From Tritrichomonas foetus (taxonomy: Eukaryota > Parabasalia > Tritrichomonadida > Tritrichomonadidae), in the NCBI GenBank assembly GCA_001839685.1, contig MLAK01000642.1, positions 29,467 to 86,574 of the forward strand: a stretch of DNA of 57,108 nt. Direction: 5' to 3'. Of the stretch, positions 32,501-39,917 are shown piece by piece. Position 1 is the stretch's first letter. Every line of letters starts with the position of its first letter. The translations under genes and the position numbers were made by a program. The notes under the pieces were generated by a model. That model did not search any database and was not told the origin of the DNA. It was given only the letters and a program-made list of their open reading frames with translations.

Positions 32501-35500
32501 TAGCTTGTGGGTTTGATGCTTGACCAAGAATTTCAAGAATAACTGGATCAGAAACAAAATAGAAGCGTGGAAATGCAGCACGTTTCTTTTCAATGTAGCC
32601 TGCGAGTGCTTTCTGACATTTTTGTAATTGTTCAAGTAAATGAACGAATAATTTTTGTAAACCTTCATCACCGTAACAAACAGCAATAACGTTTTTAATA
32701 TCATTAGCATTCTTCATCACAGTCATCCAGTTTTTATTGATTTGTGAAAATGCTTTGGTTTCGTGTGTCATATACTTTGCAATATCGCCTCCACTGAAAA
32801 CAGCTTCGAGGTAAATCCACATTGATTGAACTTGAAGCCATTCGTTAATGACAGTACTTGAAGTTGTTAATTTCTTCATCCATAATTCTACATCTTTCTT
32901 GAAACGACCAACAAATCTGTTTGAGTTAAGTGATGATAAAACAACAATTGAATCTTCAATTTTAGTAACAATTTCATTAGTTTCAGCACCTTTTAATAAA
33001 ATATCTTTCATATCTTTGAAATTAGCAAATGTAAATTCAGTGGATTGCCAATCACATTCAATTTCATGAAGTTTGGTTAGAATCTTCGCTTCTTGCTCTG
33101 CTGCATTGCAGATATCATGAATATCTTCTTTATGATCAAGTAAACCCGCATCAAAAACGTGACCAAGACGGAAAACATCTGGATCAATATCAAGATCACA
33201 TCCAGTTAATTCAATAATTTGTTTCCAGTGGCATTCTTGAACTGCTGGATTGGAAAGTGCTTCAAGGACAACCATAACATCAACGAAATTATCAATTTTA
33301 TTTTGTAGATCAATATAAGCTTGCCATGTTTTCATTTCATTTGGTAAACGACGAGCTTTGGATTGGAATTCGGTCATTGTTGGCTCAATTTCATTAAATT
33401 TAACATCAACCCATAAAACATCTCGAATACCTCTTGTGTAAGAATTAACTTCATTATAAAGTCCATAAAGCTGATTAAGACATCTTAATTGTTTTGAAAG
33501 ATCAGCAAGTTCTGGGAGCTCAGTTCTTGGAAGACCGAACAATTCTTGACCACCTGAAAATGTTGTCCATCTTTTCTGAATATTATCAAACTGATGTTGG
33601 AAGATTTTCAGCCTTTCAGATGCATCAGAAGGTGAAAGTCCAGGAGACATTGGTCCTTCATTATGATATTGTTTCAAGAACAGTTGGAAATCAACTAAAA
33701 ATTGTTCCATTCCTTCAACAACTTGATTCTTAAATGATGGAGAAACTTTTTGTAGAATTTCTTGCTGTTGATGTTCAAGTTCTTGAAGTTTATTCCAATT
33801 ATATGTTAAACCTTCAAATTGTTCAATTTCTTCTTGCGGTACAACAACATTATATTTTGCAAGAAGTTGATAACTCTCTTCAATTGGTGCCATTTTAATT
33901 TCGAATTTGGCAGCCATATTTCTGACTTTCTTTAATGACTCCATTGCTGAACGTAAGTCTTCCAATTGTGTGATTCCTTTGGATAAATTGTTTTTCATTT
34001 TCTCCATGAATTCACTTAGCTTCATCATATCATTTCTTCCAATCTTATTCAAAAGATCACCATATTTCTGCTTCCACTTTTTGGCTTCTGCCATTAAAGC
34101 TGTTTTAACACTTTCACAATTCATTAAAATTGGACCAATTCTACTCTTTGGTTCCATTTCTTCAATTGTATTTTCCAGAGTCAAGAATTTTTCCATTTTT
34201 TCTTTAATTTCTCGAATTGTTGGATTCTTTGCTTCAAACTCTTCAAATTGTACATCAAAATCAGAATCCCAAAGAAAAGTAAGTTTCTTAAAGTTATCTA
34301 TATAATTTTTAATCATTGGATCAAAGTGATGCATTTTATTTGTAACACTAATAAGCATTGCAATTGCTGTATTATCACGTGAAAGGTAGTTGAAATAGTC
34401 TCTTGGTCTGTAGTCTTGTGAATTTGCTGGTAATAATTCATCTTCCTCCTGTTGATCGCCTGGCTTGTCTTGTTGTGGTTCGATTTGCTGTTCTTGATGT
34501 AAACTTGGTTCAAAAACAGTTAATGGCCATGTAGCAATTTTTTTCGTTGATCTTAACATTGCTCTAACAACTTCATTTAATGTTTGCTGTAAATTATCTA
34601 AATTTGGATAAATTGATAAATCAGGAACAGTTGGTTTAAGTTCAGAAGCGAAAAGTGTTGGTATAGTTTGATTCTTTGCCAAAAGAAGATCAACAAAATC
34701 TTTTATTGAATATCTTAGCATGTTTGTAACAGCACGGTTAGTCATTCCAGTGTAAGTTCTAAACAATGTGAAAACTGGATGGGTCCAAACAACCATCATA
34801 TGTTCAGCTTCTCGTAATTCAAATATATGTTCATTATCATCTTCTGTTAAAACACCTATATTAGAAACAGTTGATATGATTCTTAATATTTCACAAACAC
34901 CTGAAATAATTACTTGAATACGAGCATGAATATGTTTAACTTCTTCTTCAGAATCAAGTTTAGCTTTATCAATTAATTCTTGTGAATCTGTAAAAGTTTG
35001 ATCAAAAGTAGGTAAAAGTCGCGAATCAGTAATTTCTTTCAAAGCTTTATTAATTGAAAATATACGAATATCATTGACTTTATTTAGTGCTTCTTCTAAT
35101 AAAACAATCTTACTCTTTACACTATTAATAAATTGATCTAAACTTAATGATGTCCATGTTAAAGTCTTTCCAGCGGGCGCAATAACTTCATCAAGTTGAT
35201 TTTTAGCATCTGAAAAGAGATCTTCAAATGATTCACTAATCATATATAAAATATTATCATATCGAACGACAAGATTCGATAATTCAGCACGGACGACTTT
35301 AAGTTGATGTTCGCGTGCCAAAAAAGTATCAAAACCTTCAGGAAGTTCAAATCCAAGTCTTTTAAGAACTGCTGCTTCTTGGAAAACACGCATTACATCT
35401 AATGAAAAGTTAACACTCAAAGTATGCGTGTTGGGATCCATTTTCAAAAGTGTATTTTGCATTTCCTTTTTAAGTGCATTTGCTGCATCAGTAAATTCAT

Positions 35501-37382
35501 TGTATTTCTTGGTTTCATAAAGCATAAAATGATATAAAGCTTTATTATAAGAAGTGCTAATTCTTTTTAAATAGGATTCATCGTATTTTGTAAAAATATT
35601 CATTGGCTCATTAATTCGACTAATTAGTTGTCTAATCCAAGTAATTTTTCCAGCAAGCGGTGGCATATTTTTAGGAATTGGTGGATTATCAGCTTGCTGT
35701 GTAAACCAAGTTCTCACATTTGTAACATCTTCTTCAAATCTTTGTAAAGTTTTCTTAAACCAAATATCTAATTCAAGTTTTCCTTCTTCTCTTGTCATTG
35801 TTTCTCTTAAAGTTTCATGAAGTTCAATTGCCTCTTTTACTGTTTGTGTAACTTGGAAAGCATTTGCTAATAATTTACGTATTTGTTTATCTTTCTCTCC
35901 GCATTGTTCTTTGAAAATTCTGAATTGTTCATCGAAATATTTGTTTCTTGGATCAAGCATGATTGAATCTTTACAACGAACTGTAAAATCGACATTTTCA
36001 ATAAAGTTAGCAACAATTGAAGCCATTCCTTCAACTTTGCAATTCTTTAAATTATGGAATTGATCAATTGTTGAGAATAAATCAACAAGAACTTTACAAC
36101 GGTTTGAAAATGCATCAAATTTACCAAAAATAATAAAATGTGTCCGAAGTTCTCGTTCACTTCCACCTTTATCAGTCTGATTTGGCACCTTCTTCTTCAT
36201 TGTGCCATCATAAATTCTTTGATAAGTCTGATTAAGCTTAATACAAGCGTTAAATTTATCAATAAGTTGTTGTCTTTCTTGCTCATAAAGAAGTCCACCC
36301 ATTTGAATATATGAACAACATCTATTGATCATTTGATTTGTGACTTTTTTAAGAAAAGTGCAAATTCTATGAGGTGTCCGATAATATCTGGAAATATTAT
36401 GAACCATTGAAACACTTGTGATCAAACCAGGAATTAAATCTTCACATTCTGGTGGATCTAAAGCATAAAACATTTCTGTGTATTTTTCAAGTGATGATAA
36501 AAACTTAACATTATCTTTAGCTTCGTTAGCAGATTCTGTGATTTTACAATCCAAGTCATTCCATAAAGTCAAAACTGGATGTTTTGCAGCTTTTAACACC
36601 GAAATAACTGTATGCATTTCATCACCTTTCAAAGAATCAACAAGTGATGAAAAAATTGACATCCTTTCACGCCAATAATCCATTTCGGCACGCGGTCCTG
36701 ATGTTTCGTCCTCTTGACGAACTTGTTCAGTAACCGATAATAAATTCTGAATTTGTGTACACCAAACTTTACATTGCATACTAAACTTTGATGTAATTGA
36801 ATCATCTCTTGATGCAGCCAAAATTGAAGAAGAATCAGTGGTCACATCAAACATTGATTGTGGTGGTTCAAATTGAATTGCCTTTTTTGTTGAAAAAACA
36901 GATGCTGCAACTGTTTCAGATTTCCTTTCGATTGATTTCAATAAAATATTGGCCTCTTTTCTGTCAAAATTTTCTTCTGATTGGTCGAGTGTCGTTTGGA
37001 CTGCCGGCAAATAAGTATCAGTAAACATTCGATAAAATGATTCAACTGGATCGCCGTGAACAACTCCGCAAACGATTGTGGAGTCGATATTCGATTGTGA
37101 GACTCCATTTTTATCGGACTCGATTCGTAAAATGTATGGAACGAATATGCAATTTTCTCCCGGATATTCCTGCGGATCAATTGATACTTTCATTCGTAGG
37201 GGATCTCTCGAAAGAGTGTAGAAAAATACTGCTGGTGGTCCGTCCGCTTCAAAAAATGAAGTTATTTTCGATAAATCATTTTGCTGAAGTTTCATCGCCC
37301 AATCTTCAACAGGATCTGCTTTAGTAAACCCTAAATTTTCTGCGATTTTACTGTAAATATATTTCAGGCGAGAATCGGACAT
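23502..37382 (-). CDS. Axonemal dynein heavy chain, outer-arm gamma (DNAH5/8)-like, 4626 aa
   Basis: The force-generating subunit of flagellar outer arms. The tail covers about 1-1750. The motor has P-loops at about 1871 (AAA1, GPAGTGKTE), 2153 (AAA2, GHSGTGKSA), 2479 (AAA3, GDSGTAKTA) and 2846 (AAA4, GVGGSGKQS). The stalk coiled coils, rich in Gln/Glu, flank the microtubule-binding tip at about 3150-3300. The C-terminus WVLRGV is typical of axonemal chains. AAA1 context (GGAPAGPAGTGKTETVKDM, FNCSDQMNYQALGRIFRGLA) resembles DNAH5/8. No intron or break is seen in 13.9 kb. The ATG at 37382 is natural (MSDSRLKYIYSKIAENLGF). A transposon ends 10 bp upstream, so the original promoter has been displaced. 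Confidence 0.93.
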   Translation of the reverse strand: MSDSRLKYIYSKIAENLGFTKADPVEDWAMKLQQNDLSKITSFFEADGPPAVFFYTLSRDPLRMKVSIDPQEYPGENCIFVPYILRIESDKNGVSQSNIDSTIVCGVVHGDPVESFYRMFTDTYLPAVQTTLDQSEENFDRKEANILLKSIERKSETVAASVFSTKKAIQFEPPQSMFDVTTDSSSILAASRDDSITSKFSMQCKVWCTQIQNLLSVTEQVRQEDETSGPRAEMDYWRERMSIFSSLVDSLKGDEMHTVISVLKAAKHPVLTLWNDLDCKITESANEAKDNVKFLSSLEKYTEMFYALDPPECEDLIPGLITSVSMVHNISRYYRTPHRICTFLKKVTNQMINRCCSYIQMGGLLYEQERQQLIDKFNACIKLNQTYQRIYDGTMKKKVPNQTDKGGSERELRTHFIIFGKFDAFSNRCKVLVDLFSTIDQFHNLKNCKVEGMASIVANFIENVDFTVRCKDSIMLDPRNKYFDEQFRIFKEQCGEKDKQIRKLLANAFQVTQTVKEAIELHETLRETMTREEGKLELDIWFKKTLQRFEEDVTNVRTWFTQQADNPPIPKNMPPLAGKITWIRQLISRINEPMNIFTKYDESYLKRISTSYNKALYHFMLYETKKYNEFTDAANALKKEMQNTLLKMDPNTHTLSVNFSLDVMRVFQEAAVLKRLGFELPEGFDTFLAREHQLKVVRAELSNLVVRYDNILYMISESFEDLFSDAKNQLDEVIAPAGKTLTWTSLSLDQFINSVKSKIVLLEEALNKVNDIRIFSINKALKEITDSRLLPTFDQTFTDSQELIDKAKLDSEEEVKHIHARIQVIISGVCEILRIISTVSNIGVLTEDDNEHIFELREAEHMMVVWTHPVFTLFRTYTGMTNRAVTNMLRYSIKDFVDLLLAKNQTIPTLFASELKPTVPDLSIYPNLDNLQQTLNEVVRAMLRSTKKIATWPLTVFEPSLHQEQQIEPQQDKPGDQQEEDELLPANSQDYRPRDYFNYLSRDNTAIAMLISVTNKMHHFDPMIKNYIDNFKKLTFLWDSDFDVQFEEFEAKNPTIREIKEKMEKFLTLENTIEEMEPKSRIGPILMNCESVKTALMAEAKKWKQKYGDLLNKIGRNDMMKLSEFMEKMKNNLSKGITQLEDLRSAMESLKKVRNMAAKFEIKMAPIEESYQLLAKYNVVVPQEEIEQFEGLTYNWNKLQELEHQQQEILQKVSPSFKNQVVEGMEQFLVDFQLFLKQYHNEGPMSPGLSPSDASERLKIFQHQFDNIQKRWTTFSGGQELFGLPRTELPELADLSKQLRCLNQLYGLYNEVNSYTRGIRDVLWVDVKFNEIEPTMTEFQSKARRLPNEMKTWQAYIDLQNKIDNFVDVMVVLEALSNPAVQECHWKQIIELTGCDLDIDPDVFRLGHVFDAGLLDHKEDIHDICNAAEQEAKILTKLHEIECDWQSTEFTFANFKDMKDILLKGAETNEIVTKIEDSIVVLSSLNSNRFVGRFKKDVELWMKKLTTSSTVINEWLQVQSMWIYLEAVFSGGDIAKYMTHETKAFSQINKNWMTVMKNANDIKNVIAVCYGDEGLQKLFVHLLEQLQKCQKALAGYIEKKRAAFPRFYFVSDPVILEILGQASNPQAIQPHLQSIFANLVHLDFDSLQYNKILKMRSEEGEQVTFSIPFLAQGNVEVWLNDLVSRMRQTVRDICTDMGQKIITSTTQDWVFGEFPKQVLLLEMMLWWTYRTEEALTRASAKNRKAMNECLNEFDTRFRELIKVAGSLDKSNRLVSLHVEVLITLFLHNLDIFKQLVAAGINNPRHFDWQKQMRYYWQVEGRKCIVSITDVDREYSYEYLGCTSRLVITPLTDRCYITLAQALGLSMGGAPAGPAGTGKTETVKDMSKALGIMCVVFNCSDQMNYQALGRIFRGLAQAGVWGDFDEFNRIELDVLSVAAQQVACVFNACRERLRIFRFTDGSMVELDNRVAIFITMNPGYAGRQELPENLKIQFRMVAMMVPDKRLIMKVKLASSGFSEYEILSDKFSLLYTLCSEQLSKQVHYDWGLRNILSVLRFSKEVRAQNPTMDESRLLMKVLKNMNLSKLVDDDDPLYVDLLNDVFPNTQLDSSTNDDIRRAIIHNAEAAGLDPFDDWLTKVMQLFETCEVRHGIMILGHSGTGKSAIINTLVKALSDERGPHRVLKMNPKAITSSQMFGILDPSSNDWTDGIFSSLWRFACKKTNENVWIGLDGPVDAIWIENLNSVLDDNKTLTLANGDRLPMPNTVKLLFEMSSLDNASPATVSRAGMIYVPSNVLGWRPIAQSWIRKEDFAPIREVFNDLITPLDDVFNFVLHNIQMVMHTSQVHIITTILHIFESLISTRDDDGYLKLTVTEPELLNKLMIFSTLWAFGGFLDGEGRIKLSQHMWALYNFPNTIRKDQLFDYVVDKTTGEWQNWEERLQPYLYPKGDVPEFATILVPTIDNIRIEYLLSLLAHGGTSVLLIGDSGTAKTATINTFLSTFNKDQWVTKTFNFSSATTPYLFQTSIESIIEKTIGTTFGPIGGKKMEVFIDDISMPQINEWGDQVTNEIVRQLMEDGGFYSLEKPGEFTTIIKTQFLAAMCTPGGGRNDIPDRLKRHFSVFNCIMPDAQSINRIYSTIIEGYFIPERGFNPLTVAAAGNIVRATHEVWSQTKAKMLPTPTKFHYVFNLRDLSRIVQGIIQVTTKSCNSPEQIVSLWANECFRVIPDKFVSQEDKDWFAGTIVRVGTEVFGTQYEQVLTDAPNVLFCSFMTDIDYSQYEDVDESKIPRIYEEVSSFDALSERCMEFMREHNAKPATKGKKLDLVLFEDAMNHLVRISRIIGMPRGNAMLVGVGGSGKQSLTRLASTILGYQTFQVSPGRSYSTNDFLADLRELYRRAGVLNKPITFIFTDNEVKEESFLEYVNNMLTTGEIANLFTRDNYEALMADMRTIFVKEVRNAVDTDENVWNYFIDRVKHNLHVVLCFSPVGEQFRKRNLKFPGLFNGCTIDWFTHWPREGLVSVARSFVQPLDIATQVSDLKDRLAECFADIHESVHEGCEDYFSRFRRRTFVTPKSYLSFLSSFKSLYFTQLSKIQGDASRMKEGLEKIREAKDQVAVMKGKLIEQENQLHVAQQNAEQMLEGLTVKRNEAEQQRQEVQLVKEEQQREADAIRKIQEEAQLELELAEPALKRATEALDSIKASDIVEIAGYAMPAYLIKRIIDGVLILRYMKLDPYVAESYEFKSPNGPIQCPSITPSWQYGQPMMKSSDFLKSLSGYNLEFINEEICDLLQPYLSMIDFNPQCAALASNAAAGLCSWVRNMVEYHQVEKVVRPKKLAASIAQANLIRAQADLAKIEEQLAEKEQQLATLQKSYDDAIAEQHRFKQMAEGTQKKLQSAQALIDALSGEKGRWETEAEQLNDMIFKTVGNATMGAAFNSYCGMFNHTMRRLFLNDKWPQLLGANSIPSDSNIDIIALFANEAVLDLWQLQGLPSDELSRQNGVICTNAPTYPLLIDPQGQAHKWITNRHKADGLIITSFDNRYFKTHVENALQDGKPLLIEDCGEEIDPLLDNVLAKNYIQSGRLIQVSLAGREVIVSDGFKMYFTTKLANPHFAPETFAKTAVIEFSVTQFGLEEQLLNLVILREKENLENERQRLLEQVAALRKTLLDLENLLLEQLRSSQGNLLENTTLITTLASTKQKSQENKESLASAMETNQKINKSREDYRPVAVRGAVIYFLIQEMSLVNPMYQVSLNQFLGKFYESIETAEKDNFPLKRIENIIKKLTFTCWSYIIRGLYEKDKLLFCLQLALKIEMSLDKVDKNGNSMGITFNDYQIYIKAGSALPPGASSNVQESFGEIFDPVRDNLIALSQVSSLRGILNYISTSQSDWGKLLTSPAPEQDQLPVFSPAKESDIKPFQRAVIIRCLRPDRAIFASTKYIQEFLGDEYIEYPSVSLDNIASEAGNNLPVIFLLSPGSDPTPLIEEAARKAKKELNTVSMGQGREEFADNFITQSKHKGEWVLLQNCHLGLRYMDTLFEMYKADALADSQAKKEANVSENKGDGEPNTSRKKSNEKQVTSNKPQVTHEDYRLWITTEVHPKFPISLLQLSLKLTNEPPAGAKASMKRTISSISQQSIDTVELPEWRRLIYVLAFFNTTVQERRKFGPLGWAIPYEFNHSDFTASLAFMSGQIVDAQMKGANKGYDASFWQTVRYGVCEIHYGGRVTDELDRRLIKTIGEIYFDNSKIVQDEHKDTLSFDGRGEYTIIDCNQVQAYIQHINTMPSHDPPDVFGLHPLADVKLRRDQANEIFQKIIDIQPKESAVGGMTREDLVLQKIKELLPGVPRDFSMERVRSLVSTRGKKPLDICCKQEIERMQVVLTALRTTLTDLELAIDGSIVMNDQLYNSMNSIYDGRIPDHWKKISWPAENLKDWFEQVKLRYDQYAKWIETGRLDSFWLGGMFNPGGFLTSLRQSTCRSHGASWSLNDTFLQSEVQSLARGLNASDKDKDGPKEFVYLRGLYLEGARWGKGMTSNQQSAWGLTELQTSTGRGKQGGKPVTDLRNEMPLIKVWAVKRDQKNKENIFSTTSDTYVCPVYKNSTRTDLNYVFDIPLKSLNSNIKAKHWVLRGVCITTI

Positions 37383-37393
37383 GTTTCGTAATA

Positions 37394-37729
37394 TAGTAGC
37401 GCCGGATTTGAGTGAAAACGTCGGTTTCGAAGTGAAAACATTCAGCTTTTTGATAATATATCTGGTTTGTAATTGAAAGAATTATGATCGTTGTAATAAA
37501 TAAAACATGAATATCTAAAGATCAATTTAAATTTATTGTTTAATATTTATATAAATAATTTAGTTTATTGTGAAGATTAAATTAACACAGTCTCGTAAAT
37601 TTTTTTTTCTGGAATCGTAAATTAAATTCGCAATTTCGACTTTTTCAAAATTAAACGAAAATGACTTAATGCATCTATTAACATCATATATGCATATATT
37701 TATTGAAAATTTGGATAAAAAAACAGATT
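37394..37729 (+). repeat. Left terminal inverted repeat of the transposon
   Basis: It pairs with 39126-39460 over its entire length, with one substitution and one A-run length change noted by eye. Its outer 45 bp, read on the minus strand, contain two initiator-like TCACT motifs facing the dynein gene. Confidence 0.85.
37410..37435 (-). promoter_or_regulatory. Candidate initiators inside the transposon end, facing dynein
   Basis: Minus-strand TCACTC (A+1 at 37413, 31 bases before the ATG) and TCACTT (A+1 at 37433, 51 bases before) both fit the Inr consensus TCAPy(T/A). With the original upstream DNA moved 2 kb away, these could now start dynein transcription. Whether they are used is not known. 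Confidence 0.35.
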
Positions 37730-37773
37730 CGAGGAATTTCTGGATTCTGTACGTTAAGAACATTATATAGTGA

Positions 37774-39090
37774 ATGAATCCCGTTCCTGTTCCTTCTATT
37801 ATCAAATGTGTGGAGGCATATGGAGTCTTAGATGGTGAGAAACTACATAAAATGCTGATTAGCAGTGATTTCAGGTCGGCCCCTTCGTTACATGCACAAA
37901 TTCTATTTTTGAAAAATGTGATCCCAGAGATCCCAGTTCGAACAATAATGTTTCTTCTAGGTTTGTCAACCCGCGCATATTACAAAGCACTGAAATCTGA
38001 TACTTTTCTAGAAACTACGGTTGTTGTTTTACCTAAAAGGAAATTGTTATCAGAAGATGAAGAAATTCAAATTTGTACACTTATCCGAGAACAGCAGTGC
38101 TTAAATGATTGTTTTTCCGGGAAGGATATTCGAGATATTGCAAGTGAACTATACAAGAAAAGAACTGGTATAGATAAAAGTTTTTCACGCGATTGGTTGT
38201 GCGATTTTCGCAAAAGGCATGAAGAATTAATAGTTCGCGTAAAAGCAGATTCTATCGATGATTCTCGTTCGAATATATCACTTGACGAAGTTGAAACCTA
38301 TCTGACAATGATTAATGAAATGATGAAAAATCCACCTGATCCGCTGCTTCTCATAAATTTCGATGAGACAGGATTCGGAAGACGTCCAGAAAAAGGTAAG
38401 CGCAAATATGTCTACATTCACAAAAACTGCAACATCAAAGCATTTTGGCGGGAAAAAACCGATCAGCATCATATTTCTGTCGTTTCATGTATAACAGCAG
38501 CTTGTACATGCTTAAAACCTCTTTGTTTATCTACACGGAAGACGATGGACGAGGATATAAATGATACTTTCTTTTTCAGATGGGGATCATATTATTCTAC
38601 ACCAAAAGGATACATGAACATTGAATCGATGCTATACTGGGTAAACACTATCCTCAAGCCATATATTGCATCAGTTCGTACAGTTATTGGTCAAGAAAAA
38701 CCTTGTTATATCATTGCAGATGGGTTCAAGTCACATTTTCACTCAAATGTTATCCAAGCATTAAATGAAATAGGTTATATTCATCTCATTCCTCTTCCTG
38801 CACACTCATCGCACATTACGCAAATGTTGGACGTTTCATATTTTGGAGCAGTAAAAAAGAAATATTCTGTCACCCCAGGAAACAACGAAATTGAATCTAA
38901 ATTTACACGTAAGTTGCTAAGAATTAAAAAATCTTTTGAAACTGTAACGACTAGCGAATTAATTCGTACTTCATGGGAAGCAAGTGGCTTCCCAATTCAT
39001 GTGTCCAATGGCCAAGTTATTGGGTTTTCATTTTCAGAGTCTTTCAAAAATATACTAATCGCAAAAACTTCACATCATGAAGTTGAATAA
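37774..39090 (+). CDS. CENP-B/pogo-like (DDE_1) transposase, 438 aa
   Basis: The enzyme that cuts and inserts the element. Residues 55-75 form a helix-turn-helix (IPVRTIMFLLGLSTRAYYKA) and 90-150 a CENP-B/Tc5-type DNA-binding segment (FSGKDIRDIASELYKKRTG...FRKRHE). The catalytic core has D197 (LINFDETGFG), D316 (IIADGFKSH) and D353 (ITQMLDVSYFGAVKK), i.e. DDD with 36 residues between the last two. FDETG and LDVSxFG are typical of the DDE_1/pogo group. The frame is uninterrupted, so it may be functional. It lies between the two inverted repeats. Confidence 0.88.
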   Translation: MNPVPVPSIIKCVEAYGVLDGEKLHKMLISSDFRSAPSLHAQILFLKNVIPEIPVRTIMFLLGLSTRAYYKALKSDTFLETTVVVLPKRKLLSEDEEIQICTLIREQQCLNDCFSGKDIRDIASELYKKRTGIDKSFSRDWLCDFRKRHEELIVRVKADSIDDSRSNISLDEVETYLTMINEMMKNPPDPLLLINFDETGFGRRPEKGKRKYVYIHKNCNIKAFWREKTDQHHISVVSCITAACTCLKPLCLSTRKTMDEDINDTFFFRWGSYYSTPKGYMNIESMLYWVNTILKPYIASVRTVIGQEKPCYIIADGFKSHFHSNVIQALNEIGYIHLIPLPAHSSHITQMLDVSYFGAVKKKYSVTPGNNEIESKFTRKLLRIKKSFETVTTSELIRTSWEASGFPIHVSNGQVIGFSFSESFKNILIAKTSHHEVE

Positions 39091-39125
39091 TTTAGAGAAA
39101 AGTAAAAATTTCTTATAAGATTCCA

Positions 39126-39460
39126 AATCTGTTTTTTATCCAAATTTTCAATAAATATATGCATATATGATGTTAATAGATGCATTAAGTCATTTTCGTT
39201 TAATTTTGAAAAAGTCGAAATTGCGAATTTAATTTACGATTCCAGAAAAAAAAATTTACGAGACTGTGTTAATTTAATCTTCACAATAAACTAAATTATT
39301 TATATAAATATTAAACAATAAGTTTAAATTGATCTTTAGATATTCATGTTTTATTTATTACAACNATCATAATTCTTTCAATTACAAACCAGATATATTA
39401 TCAAAAAGCTGAATGTTTTCACTTCGAAACCGACGTTTTCACTCAAATCCGGCGCTACTA
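39126..39460 (-). repeat. Right terminal inverted repeat of the transposon
   Basis: About 335 bp complementary to 37394-37729. One N (39365) corresponds to an unambiguous base in the left copy. Confidence 0.85.
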
Positions 39461-39462
39461 TA

Positions 39463-39677
39463 GTTTGCTTTAGTTTTCAATTATTATTCCTTCAAAATTT
39501 TATAAAACTGTCAAAAATCACAGAATTTTTGTTAACGGAAGAAAAAGAGGAAAGAAATAGAAAACGGCACTCATAGAAAAAGTTCTCTTTAGGGTAATGT
39601 AGATTTTATAATCTCCTGATTTTCATCATTGATGTTTCAAACGTGCTTAAAACGTCTACACTAAAAAGGCAACTTTT

Positions 39678-39710
<33 letters not shown>

Positions 39711-39917
39711 CTATTTTTTTTGTAAAATGCATATTGTGTAATAAATCTAATTTGGTATTTTTTTTGCGTGATTTCTATTTTTATATTTTCTTGGTATTTT
39801 TTACATAAACGAATAAAACTTTACAATTCCTTGTGATAAACATAAGATATTGTGTGATAATAAGATGATAAAAAAGACAGAAATGAAATTTACAAAATCA
39901 AACAATTGTTTACATAA
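39463..39917. other. Intergenic region with an A25 tract
   Basis: This is the original upstream side of the dynein gene before insertion, now separated from it by the transposon. It contains A25 at 39686-39710 and otherwise AT-rich DNA without an open frame. Confidence 0.45.

Larger units (their letters stand above)
37394..39460 (+). mobile_element. Complete TIR DNA transposon, CENP-B/pogo-like, with TA target duplications
   Basis: The outer ends read TAGTAGCGCCGG... and ...CCGGCGCTACTA, flanked on both sides by TA (37392-37393 and 39461-39462), as expected for Tc1/mariner/pogo superfamily insertion. The element is 2067 bp and encodes one intact transposase. The inverted repeats are unusually long, about 336 bp, and almost identical, so the copy looks young and possibly active. 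The left end is 10 bp from the dynein start codon. Confidence 0.85.
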
